A DNA stretch of 25,984 nucleotides from Saccoglossus kowalevskii. Its lineage: Eukaryota > Hemichordata > Enteropneusta > Harrimaniidae. The stretch is from contig NW_003135342.1 of NCBI RefSeq assembly GCF_000003605.2, forward strand, positions 261,914-287,897, read 5' to 3'. Positions 19,001 through 24,340 of this stretch are shown piece after piece. Below the pieces are notes generated by a model that worked only from the letters and a program-made list of their open reading frames with translations, made no database searches and was not told the origin of the DNA. Each line of letters begins with the position of its first letter. Position 1 is the first letter of the stretch. The translations under genes and the position numbers were made by a program.

Positions 19001-21759
19001 AGAGAATTGAAGATATCATCATGAAATGAACATATCTAAGAGAGGTCTATCCAAGGTACATATACACCAACTATCAAAGCATTCAGACTTGTAGTTTCCA
19101 AGAAGAAGTCAAAAAAGTAAAACGTTGATGCTGACGCTGACGCTGACGGCCGACGGACAATCACTCATATGATAAGCTCCGCTCGACAGCGGAGCTAAAA
19201 TCACATTTTTATCAGATAAAAATGTTTCAAAATAAAACAAACATTGCTGATATTGATATTTATTAGTCGTGTCCAGGCGACGCCAAGTACAGGCAGAGAT
19301 TTAGTTTTAATAAGTTTTCATATCGACTAAACCCATTTAGGTTAACACCTAAACTTGTTATGAATATACAATTCTGTAGTCTTTCGAATTATGCGAATTC
19401 GTATAGTCCAGATTGCAGAAAGTGCTCATCGTCAGTTTATTTTAATTTCTCCCCAATAATGTCTCTGGGTGTGCTCTCGTTCATTGTTATGTCGGAAATG
19501 AATATAGTAGGAAATCTTCCAAATGATAATTGTATACAACGGTATTTTGGACGCTTAGCCCGAGCTAAGAATATGGGCGTTGTTTCTAAAATATGGGCGT
19601 GGTCCAATCTGACTTAATATATTTCATTTGTACTACATATTATTATTATTATTATTATTTATTTTTATTATTATTACGTGCATCTAATGTTCTACATGTA
19701 TTACTTTAACTATCATCACATACATGTACCTTGTGTGTTTTTGCGATTACCAAAACTTTTAGAATACCGACAGCAAATAAATGATGAGTTCAAGAACGTG
19801 TATGAAAATTAAATAATAAATAAAAGATATTTGAAAAAAATAAAGCACAAATTATGATTTTATTTTAATCAGATTTTTGTAACTCGGTAACAGAAAAAAA
19901 ACGGAATCATTGCATCTACTTTCTGCATAAAATCGGTCAAAGCATGTACTGTTAAGAACGTATGGAAATAAAACCAACATGGCCGACAGTTGGCAAACAC
20001 ACTGATGTGCATCAGTGTATCGATGCGTGTCTAAGACAGGGTTCATGACATGTTCAAATTTTGGAATTTTTTTATGAAAATCAGTTAAATTTTATGGGGT
20101 CACCATACACGCCTACATCCTAGCGACTTTGTGATGTTTAGGTCGTATATGATGTCCTCTAATGGAAAAAAATATGTTAACATTGAACAAGTTGAAATGA
20201 CTCACAGGTCATTTGAGGCAAAACAATGACGCAATTGTCTTCAATAACGAAAACGGCAAACATTACAAGGTCTACGCATTGTTTCAATACAACCGTACCT
20301 TTTTTTCTGTAATTTTGGTATTCTTTGGTTAGCCTACCGCTGATTTGTATAATTTACTAATTTAAAAAAAAATGGCGTAATCGTCGTCTTCGGTTGATAT
20401 ATTCAGTAATATTAGTTTTAACAAATTTGATTTGATTGACACTACAGCGCAAATATATTTGATCATGGCTTAGTTTGTATAAATAACGATGGATTTAAAT
20501 CGTTACTCGATTTGTACAATATCCATATTGAGAAAGATATCCTAAGAGCAGATGTAGTTGAATAGATGAATAATTAACGGTTGGCCCGAACGCACGGAAA
20601 CGGTTGGAGGCGTGGCCTGTTCAAAATGTGTCAACAACCAATCATAGACTGGTTACAAGGTTACGACTCGTTTGGCCTCACTCAACTGGTTCGTAACCAG
20701 TCTTGTGATTGGTTCATGACAAAATATTGGTTAGTGAGTGAAATATGAATGTCATAAATAATTCAATTTTTGAAACAACAGAAACTAACACATAATAACG
20801 ATAATCAAATTTGTGTTTGAAGTTCGAAAGTACTTGCGTAATTTCCGGTTTCAACTAGTTCGAAAATAGAACGTCCTTGAACGCGATAAAATCGCGCGTG
20901 GAACGCCTTCCGAAACAGACACTAGCAGCGTAAACTAATATTGCAAATTTATACAATTTGGGCCCAGTTTATTCTTACAAGTTTTCTAAGTTTCATTTAT
21001 CATTATTTAGTTAACAGGCCCATGACACGATTTAATATTTCTGTAAAATACGTGACAAACGACGACTGACTTAGAAACGTTCGACATTTCGAACCAACTC
21101 GCAGCACACCTTGCGCGATATGCGTCAGATCGGCAAAGAAGACGCCGACCTGCAGCGTCAATGCGTCTCCGGTCTCTGTGTTTTCCTTCTTCGGATGTCT
21201 TCCGAACCAACCCGAAATTGGTCTGGTAGCGGTTACGTCATTATATAAGAACACACCAGGTGATAGTGATATAAACACCGCGGTCATTGTAATATTTTGT
21301 CTACTGGGTGTTTGTAGTCGGTATAAAGATTCACTTCAACCGGACTACATTGCACTAAGGTGCACTAAGGTGACTCTCAAACTTGTTAGTACAGTTCCTC
21401 GCCGTCGTTGGCCCCATGACGTGACGCTCTACCTCCCTACTCCTGTCAGGGGCGGATACAGGATTTTTTATGGGGGGGGGGCAAACTTTAAAATCGCCAG
21501 ACTAAGTTAATGATTTGTTTATATTATACAAAAACAAATTGGATGAATTTGTCAAGGGGGGGGGGGTTGTGGTCCGACCTCCCCTAGATCCGCCACTGCA
21601 TGTGAGTACTCAACGATCGTGGTTAAATAAAAATCCCCTGTACACAATCACGTCAATCAAACACAGTCAGTCAGTCAAGAATTTGAAATAAATATTACCT
21701 CTTCTATTGATTTTTCCCAGTTCTCCGGTCGCACATGTGAATCGTTTATACTGCGTCCA
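8791..21759 (-). CDS. ANK-LRR-Roc-COR (Roco-type) multidomain gene, gene-level span
   Basis: Joining the exons from right to left gives: 21759-21699, 18030-17959 (ankyrin cap), 15658-15560 and 15212-15114 (two 33-residue ankyrin repeats), 13564-13508 and 13135-13097 (acidic linkers), then one long 3' block 11893-8791. All small exons are phase 0 at both ends, except that the first begins in phase 2. The block encodes LRRs, a Roc GTPase-like domain, COR and a long C-terminal region ending in a Cys/His-containing tail; no kinase domain is seen. About 1,170 residues are visible. Roco proteins are usually GTP-dependent signalling dimers in the cytoplasm; the role here is unknown. The long block changes frame five times (near 11800, 11478, 10592, 10325 and 10090), so the locus is a pseudogene or carries assembly indels. 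The family call is firm; integrity is open. Confidence 0.75.
10093..10325 (-). CDS. Roco-type gene: first half of COR, displaced frame
   Basis: Read in this frame the segment gives LEFHEYKEIASNVGITSIRS, then QFLSSQGDIVHRYR, then TIVVLSPQWLANQLRKLISF and APEGIL. This is the usual COR order: helical part, 'fL...Gdi.hy', the 'dPqWL' strand and the 'Gil' turn. Upstream, the preceding frame ends KEPSKY followed by TAG; the homology resumes at once one base out of register, so a base is missing at about 10325. There is no GT donor between the two parts, so an intron does not explain it. Downstream the frame runs past 10093 into non-homologous residues, and homology moves to the next frame. Confidence 0.7.
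10322..10590 (-). CDS. Roco-type gene: end of Roc and start of COR, displaced frame
   Basis: The residues run TVKFVKSGSHKRMNHQ, then SLIVPHITGYYEVSG, then ISQLNESINKTALDI and PRIPEKWHSVKSCI. The strand ending in 'VPHI.GYYEVS' and the 'iP..W' motif mark the Roc-COR boundary. Homology crosses from the previous frame at the A9 run (10592-10602 region): with eight As the reading would continue from VVPKK to TVKFV. A 52-bp GT-AG intron (10591-10642, GTAAGT...CAG) would also restore phase, but it removes residues that fit the family, and it has no pyrimidine tract. The segment ends at TAG, 10322-10324, because of the next frame break. Confidence 0.68.
10591..11483 (-). CDS. Roco-type gene: three LRRs and degenerate Roc GTPase-like domain
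   Basis: The first part has three leucine-rich repeats (ICSLYIMQSGVTRLPEDIGK; LSSFDIEDNNIRRLPPSLST; YKHFNVDRSPISNIPRQVLK) and then the usual bridge EGKDAILSYLKDF. The Roc domain starts at VKLILVGHEGVAKTTLVNAF. The P-loop (11109-11132) reads GHEGVAKT: Ala sits where the invariant Gly before Lys should be. The DxxG motif should precede FAGDVDFLESHSLF, but the residue before it is Tyr (RFYFAGD, around 10992-11012), so the Asp is missing. The third motif is kept: LVGTHADN, the Roc form of NKxD. LVVFDLSKFD and ASLWLETIHVFAP are ordinary Roc helices. The later HLENCLVCQ belongs to a variable loop of the family. GTP binding is probably weakened, which is inference. Confidence 0.78.
11476..11893 (-). 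CDS. Roco-type gene: N-terminal part of the long 3' block, before the LRRs
   Basis: The block opens after an acceptor (ttttctag) at 11893 with EFFGDDLVLQRVVFEKDEE, in phase 0 with the preceding acidic exon. It then changes to a frame giving KFAKEKYLSSIKKELHARYD, later IKSFILGNMDIGVINRL and NKVISFLSPNAKMLACIELN, ending LPAPWHINILKPNPNPLHA before a stop. The most likely place for the change is the A7 run at 11800-11806, where one A fewer keeps the frame, but anywhere between about 11858 and 11800 would do. The second half has weak LRR-like spacing. A further extra base near 11478 is needed to enter the LRR frame. Function of this part is not recognised. Confidence 0.6.
11894..13096 (-). other. 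Intron of the Roco-type gene
   Basis: Between the acidic linker exon (donor gtgag at 13096) and the long 3' block (acceptor at 11894). It contains diverged copies of a GGTACC-bearing repeat and two octamer sites facing each other (12584-12621). No exon with ankyrin or LRR character is seen. Open frames across it are low-complexity. Confidence 0.5.
12484..12715. repeat. Degenerate ~35-bp repeat cluster
   Basis: Related strings recur: ATACGCGCGAGGTACCCAAC, ATACTTGAGAGGTACCAAAC, ATACGCGGGAGGTACCAGAC and, further on, ATACGCGGGAACTATACAAG. The first three are about 33-37 bp apart. Two more GGTACC strings lie at about 12151 and 12192. It looks like an old, diverged tandem repeat; no family recognised. 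Confidence 0.55.
13097..13135 (-). CDS. Roco-type gene: acidic linker exon 2
   Basis: A 39-bp exon between acceptor ctacag and donor gtgagt, phase 0 at both ends, encoding DADSTSESSESEE. It is a Ser/Glu-rich, probably disordered linker between ankyrin repeats and LRR region, with casein-kinase-2-like SxxE sites. It is homologous to the exon at 13508-13564. Confidence 0.7.
13508..13564 (-). CDS. Roco-type gene: acidic linker exon 1
   Basis: A 57-bp exon between acceptor ccacag and donor gttagt, phase 0 at both ends, encoding VADSPFELFPNSITSESEE. It follows the second ankyrin exon in phase and shares its ADS start and SESEE end with the next exon, from which it differs by a six-codon insertion. 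Confidence 0.7.
13689..13780. mobile_element. Possible solitary end of a mariner/pogo-like element
   Basis: CAGTAAGACCTGTCAAAATC and the following GACC...TTGGTTTT layout resembles the 'CAG-ACCT-CGACC' termini of pogo/Tigger-type non-autonomous elements. No matching inverted end was found downstream, so the element would be truncated. The call rests on motif similarity alone. Confidence 0.35.
14338..14931. repeat. Interspersed repeat, three diverged units with terminal hairpin
   Basis: Three units (about 14338-14475, 14476-14660, 14661-14931) share ACATGTATAA(A/T), AAACTGACAAAGCATGT and GCCAGTCGGCCA; the last two also share GCACATGCAAAGAATGAACA and GGATTCT. GACGGATGCACGGACGG lies at 14640. 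The 3' end is a hairpin: AGTCCCCGTT (14889-14898) pairs with AACGGGGACT (14914-14923), then AAAAAGA. The layout is that of a non-autonomous transposon of unknown superfamily; no coding capacity. Confidence 0.75.
15114..15212 (-). CDS. Roco-type gene: ankyrin repeat exon 2
   Basis: A 99-bp exon between acceptor attcag and donor gtaagt; phase 0 at both ends and exactly one 33-residue ankyrin repeat. The residues read NGLTALHSSAESGTAEIARL, then LVDSKAALDIQDR. The TALH tetrapeptide, the G-x-AEIARLLV helix and the final D-x-x-D turn are textbook ankyrin. Ankyrin repeats bind partner proteins; the partner is unknown. Confidence 0.88.
15560..15658 (-). CDS. Roco-type gene: ankyrin repeat exon 1
   Basis: A 99-bp exon between acceptor aatcag and donor gtaagt, phase 0/0, one 33-residue ankyrin repeat. 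It reads FGNTALHMSAKYGTVEIARL, then LVESKAALDIQDE. It continues directly from the cap exon (ending VDEQNK), giving the usual D-x-x-G-x-TALH join. It is a close paralogue of the next exon; most differences lie in the first helix. Confidence 0.88.
16192..16244 (-). pseudogene. Decayed ankyrin exon inside an intron
   Basis: Bounded by an acceptor-like aattcag and a perfect donor gtaagt, as in the two intact ankyrin exons. Its end, CTTGATATTTAGCATGAG, matches CTGGATATCCAGGATGAG of the intact exon but has an in-frame TAG where the other has CAG. It is only 53 bp; about 46 bp of the 99-bp repeat is missing. If spliced in, it would break the frame. It is best read as a dead third copy. Confidence 0.65.
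16392..16569. mobile_element. TA-flanked mariner/pogo-like MITE
   Basis: 178 bp with imperfect terminal inverted repeats: the left end, CACTGTAGCCTCGTTATAAC, and the reverse complement of the right end, CACTGTAACCTCAATATAAT. It is flanked by TA on both sides, the target duplication of Tc1/mariner elements. Internal GTTATA/TTATAAC motifs recur, as in pogo/Tigger derivatives. No coding capacity. Confidence 0.75.
16902..17045. repeat. Intronic duplication, copy A
   Basis: GTAAGTGGCTAACCATTATT, GAAAAATACAGTGACAATAT and ATTAATGCAACTTTTG recur in the same order at 18069-18233. The two copies differ by small indels. Copy B lies just beside the ankyrin cap exon and its broken twin, so this belongs to the same local duplication history. 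Confidence 0.75.
17959..18030 (-). CDS. Roco-type gene: ankyrin cap exon
   Basis: A 72-bp exon between acceptor tcaaag and donor gtgcgt, phase 0/0, encoding IVMGGNLDDIRNYVAAGRVD and EQNK. The pattern G-(N)-L-D-D-I-x-x-Y-x-x-x-G-x-V-(D) is the second half of an ankyrin repeat, acting as N-terminal cap. It joins in phase to SIEE of the preceding exon and to FGNTALH of the next. A broken duplicate lies at 18230-18286. Confidence 0.75.
18069..18233. repeat. Intronic duplication, copy B
   Basis: Partner of 16902-17045; shares GTAAGTGG, ATCATTATTAAGT, TACAGTGGCAATGTAGTAGT and ATTAATGCAACTTTTG. It lies between the live and the dead ankyrin cap exons. Confidence 0.75.
18230..18286 (-). pseudogene. 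Decayed duplicate of the ankyrin cap exon
   Basis: It begins after the same acceptor (tttcaaag) and reads IVRGKNLDDIINYVVNC, then a stop, against IVMGGNLDDIRNYVAAG in the live exon. It has no donor at the expected place and the second part is lost. The flanking CTTTGAAATGAAAAAAA is also duplicated. Confidence 0.7.
18840..19197. mobile_element. Non-autonomous element with inverted ends and terminal hairpin
   Basis: The left end TAGCTCCGCTGT (18840-18851) is the exact inverse of the right end ACAGCGGAGCTA (19186-19197). The right end is itself part of a perfect hairpin, AGCTCCGCT-CGAC-AGCGGAGCT, followed by AAAA. A GACGCTGACGGCCGACGGAC run lies just before it. Two internal stretches with GAAGATATCAT are related to each other. 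No coding capacity; superfamily unknown. Confidence 0.68.
19639..19675. repeat. TTA microsatellite
   Basis: Interrupted run of TTA/ATT trinucleotides. Confidence 0.9.
20636..20714. promoter_or_regulatory. Long inverted repeat with paired CCAAT boxes
   Basis: AACCAATCATAGACTGGTTAC (20636-20656; last base in addition to a 20-mer) is mirrored at 20693-20714, GTAACCAGTCTTGTGATTGGTT, differing by one substitution and a one-base bulge, around a 36-base loop. Each arm contains a CCAAT box. It sits in a CpG-rich island with a further perfect hairpin CGCGAT-AAA-ATCGCG (20882-20896). It could be a promoter module or the end of a transposon. Confidence 0.55.
21233..21249 (+). promoter_or_regulatory. 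CRE-like site directly beside a TATA box
   Basis: TTACGTCA (21233-21240), a CREB/ATF-type site, is followed one base later by TATATAAG (21242-21249). On the + strand a start would be expected near 21270-21280; no coding exon was recognised there. The motif pair lies in the CpG-rich island. On the minus strand the same bases lie within the open frame 21003-21287. Confidence 0.4.
21447..21598. mobile_element. Short hAT-like MITE
   Basis: 152 bp with 16-bp inverted ends: CAGGGGCGGATACAGG (21447-21462), and CCTAGATCCGCCACTG (21583-21598), whose inverse is CAGTGGCGGATCTAGG. G-runs lie inside both ends. 'CAGTGGCGGAT' ends are typical of hAT non-autonomous elements. The expected 8-bp target duplication is not visible (ACTCCTGT against CATGTGAG), so it has decayed or the ends are off by some bases. 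Confidence 0.65.
21699..21759 (-). CDS. Roco-type gene: first recognised exon
   Basis: A 61-bp exon between acceptor ttttcag and donor gtaata. It enters in phase 2 and leaves in phase 0, reading GRSINDSHVRPENWEKSIEE after the split codon. WEKSIEE joins to IVMGGNLDD of the ankyrin cap, as expected for the helix before a first ankyrin repeat. There is no Met in it, so at least one upstream exon ending in phase 2 is needed. The other two frames contain a stop or read less plausibly. Confidence 0.6.
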
Positions 21760-22752
21760 CTGAAAATAAGAACAGATTTCAGAAGATTTCAACGATTGCT
21801 GAAATAACTAAATTAGATTTATTACAGTTTGAATGTTTTAATTCATTTTTTCTTAGTTGTGATTTCCAGCCATTCTAACCTGTGCCTAGTGGTATCAAAA
21901 ATGACCTCGTTCTAAAAATTGTACGTGAATCCATAATTGAGTTATAAATGAAAGGTCACTCCCGAAATTACTGTTTCTATGTCAATCAGACACACATGAC
22001 ATTTAAACCTGGGCATTTTATTAAAATCTGTGCATAATTTTTTCAGTTATGAATGTAAAATATCCAAAATTGTTGTTTCTATAGTAACAATATCTGATTC
22101 TTCGCTCATCGCCTGCTGTATGGGCTCTAGATATAACAACATTGCTTTGACGGTGGACTTTTATTTCGTTCTCAGGTCCCAAGTAAAAAGCTTGTAAATG
22201 CATGGTCACTAATCAATTCATGAAAGTGAACAAGAAAACGGATAGAAACAATAATAAAAGTTAAAGTGCTGTTTCTGACCAAAAATATCCTTAACTTCTC
22301 GCGACCGCAAACAGATGGCATGCAAGTCGCATTATAAGAGCCTAAAAACAGGTTTTACGACTAGTATCCGTGTGTACAAGGAACAGTTCAAAGTTCGCTG
22401 CATACTTGGATGCAATATATTCGGTAAAAACAAGCGAGGCTAGTCAAAGCTTGGTTTTGTGGGCAACGTTGGCATGTACTACTGTTTCTTCTGTATACAT
22501 TATTTACTGACAGTTAAAGTGCGGCTCGAAGATGTTAGTTACAACGAGCGTAAAATAGTTGTACACACCAAACCTCAGCGCCTTACTTGAACACAAGTAA
22601 CCTGTAGAATGCTGTGTGGGTAATATTTTTATAGTGATTTTCGTTGCATTTGCAGCAAATAGTTACCAAACAATGAGAAATCTATAGGATTGAATATACC
22701 TCTCAGCTGGCTTCACATGCATAGTTCAAGCCTGTCTAACCGGTGCTTATAC
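21760..22752. other. Possible first intron or 5' flank of the Roco-type gene
   Basis: AT-rich, without recognised exons or repeats. If the leader-like exon at 22753-22904 belongs to the gene this is its first intron; otherwise it is upstream DNA. Confidence 0.35.
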
Positions 22753-22904
22753 CTAGATTTAGTTACGGCACCTAGACGGTCTGTGGTTACAGCTTCATGT
22801 TCCGAGTCATCGCAAGAAATTGACATTACAATAGAAAATGCAATTAATAGCAAGTAAAATTCCTGGGATTGCAACATAGATTTTGAAGTCACTGATGTAG
22901 GCAT
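22753..22904 (-). CDS. Leader-like exon, possible 5' exon of the Roco-type gene or a separate secreted peptide
   Basis: The open frame starts at ATG 22904 (a second ATG nine codons later). MLQSQEFYLLLIAFSIVMSI followed by SCDDSEHEAV looks like a signal peptide with a cleavage site after ISC or nearby. A donor AG|GTATAAG at 22752 leaves phase 2, exactly the phase needed by the exon at 21759; the joint codon would be AGT (Ser). A signal sequence on an ankyrin/Roco protein would be unusual, and phase agreement happens one time in three by chance. Read through without splicing, the frame ends after KSRYKHRLDRLELCM. Confidence 0.3.
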
Positions 22905-23358
22905 TGAATAACTTCAAGTTGGCATAAAGACGAGGTAGTTTATTTAATCAGTGCTGAACTAGAGGCTGAAATTATAATTAAGTTCGTTGTCATATAATTT
23001 GTTTATTTCAATTTCTCCTGATTTCAAATAGAATACACTGGTGAAAGGATGTTTTGGGGGTGTAATTTACATTGTGTATGGAGTGGTAGGGTTGGGTGTC
23101 ATATAATTTGTTCATTTCCAACTCTTATGAACTCACTTAATTTATTTTCGATGAAAAGTTTTCAAGCATTACGTGTGAATCCAAGTTTTAATGTGCTGTG
23201 TCAAGTCTCAATAGAGTCTGAGGGAATGTCATTTTCACTGGAATTTATTTTAACGGGAAAATGTTCACAGTGAAAGGAAGTATTCAACATTGTTACATGT
23301 ATACTGCAGTTTATTTTGATTCGTCCCTGAAATCAAAATCGGTATTTCCACACTCCAT

Positions 23359-23604
23359 ATGCAAATGAGACCTGAGAGCAAATAGAGTAGTCTGTTCAGG
23401 AGTAGCGTTTTTCGAACATAACAGAAATAAACAATATTTAGAAGTACGATATTTTACCCTTGGGGTACATGAATACTTGCAGAGTGAAATGAAATTTGAA
23501 CAACAGTAATGGTACTTCTAAGCAGTCACTTATTTTGACTAAAACTAATTTGCATATCACCCATGCAATGATGTTTTTGATATTTTCACGATCAATATGC
23601 AAAT
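23359..23604. promoter_or_regulatory. Cluster of three octamer (POU-type) sites
   Basis: Exact ATGCAAAT at 23359-23366 and 23597-23604, and its inverse ATTTGCAT at 23548-23555. Octamers bind POU-domain factors. They lie 450 bp or more upstream of the leader-like exon on the minus strand. Function is inference. Confidence 0.35.
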
Positions 23605-23710
23605 GACATGGTATTGGCGATCTACTCCACTATGATTGCCCTTAAAATCACTTTAATTTTGTGTATCTGTGTGTGTGATTTTTAGTGTTTTCACGTATTA
23701 ATTCTTCAGT

Positions 23711-24340
23711 GATTTTTTTGGTTTGGCCGATTTCGCTTAAACTTGGCAGGTAGGTCACACCTTCACTCTAGTTATTAGGAAAAATCAGAAAAAAATGCCC
23801 ACCGTTGCCACAGCAACAACCACAAAACTGATTTTGGGATAGCTTCGCGCTAAATGTATCTCCTACAAATTTTGGATACAACACCTCAGACCTAGCTAAT
23901 TTTACTCAGCTTGAATATGGGCACAAAGTTACTATTTGTAAAATCTAAAAACAAATTCTGACCACCGTTTTCATGGAAACAGCCAAAAACTGATTTGAAT
24001 ATCTTCACGCCAAATGTATCACACCCTACATTTCTATGATTAAAAATCATGAACGTAGCTCATTCTACTCAGCCTGAGTGTGGGCAACAATTTACTGTTT
24101 TATGTCTATTTTTATTACTGAGAAGATTGACCCCAACGTTGGGGTAACTTTTCACTAGCAACGGCTTTTAACTTCTCTGAGATTTTTTTGGGCTTGGCTA
24201 ATTTTGTTAATACTTAACAGGCAAGTTGTACCGTCACTAATTGGAAAAAAAAAACAATCCTGGCCCACAGCTGCCATGGCAACAGCAAAAAACTGTTTTT
24301 TGAATACTTTCGCCCCAAATTTATTACCTCTCACCTGTCT
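23711..24340. repeat. Diverged tandem repeat, about two and a half units
   Basis: A unit with T-run, TTGG, GCC(C)ACxG, a GTTGCCAxxGCAAC-type palindrome, CAGCxAAAAACTG, TTTGAATA and CGCxAAATGTAT recurs from about 23711, 23930 and 24170. A further remnant (TGCCATTGCAACAACC) lies near 24627. It looks like an old interspersed repeat that was tandemly copied. Confidence 0.7.
24130..24145. repeat. Perfect 16-bp palindrome
   Basis: ACCCCAACGTTGGGGT is fully self-complementary. It lies between units of the repeat array and may mark the edge of an inserted element. Confidence 0.7.

Larger units (their letters stand above)
18031..21698 (-). other. Large first intron of the Roco-type gene
   Basis: It holds a dead copy of the cap exon, an interspersed repeat with hairpin end (18840-19197), a TTA microsatellite, a CpG-rich island with promoter-like motifs (20580-21430) and a hAT-like MITE. 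An open frame at 21003-21287 on the minus strand is unexplained but has no homologue I recognise. Confidence 0.45.

Noticed and set aside
19360-19617. 85-codon plus-strand frame
   Set aside because: Ends in a repeated AATATGGGCGT motif near a microsatellite; no domain, probably chance.
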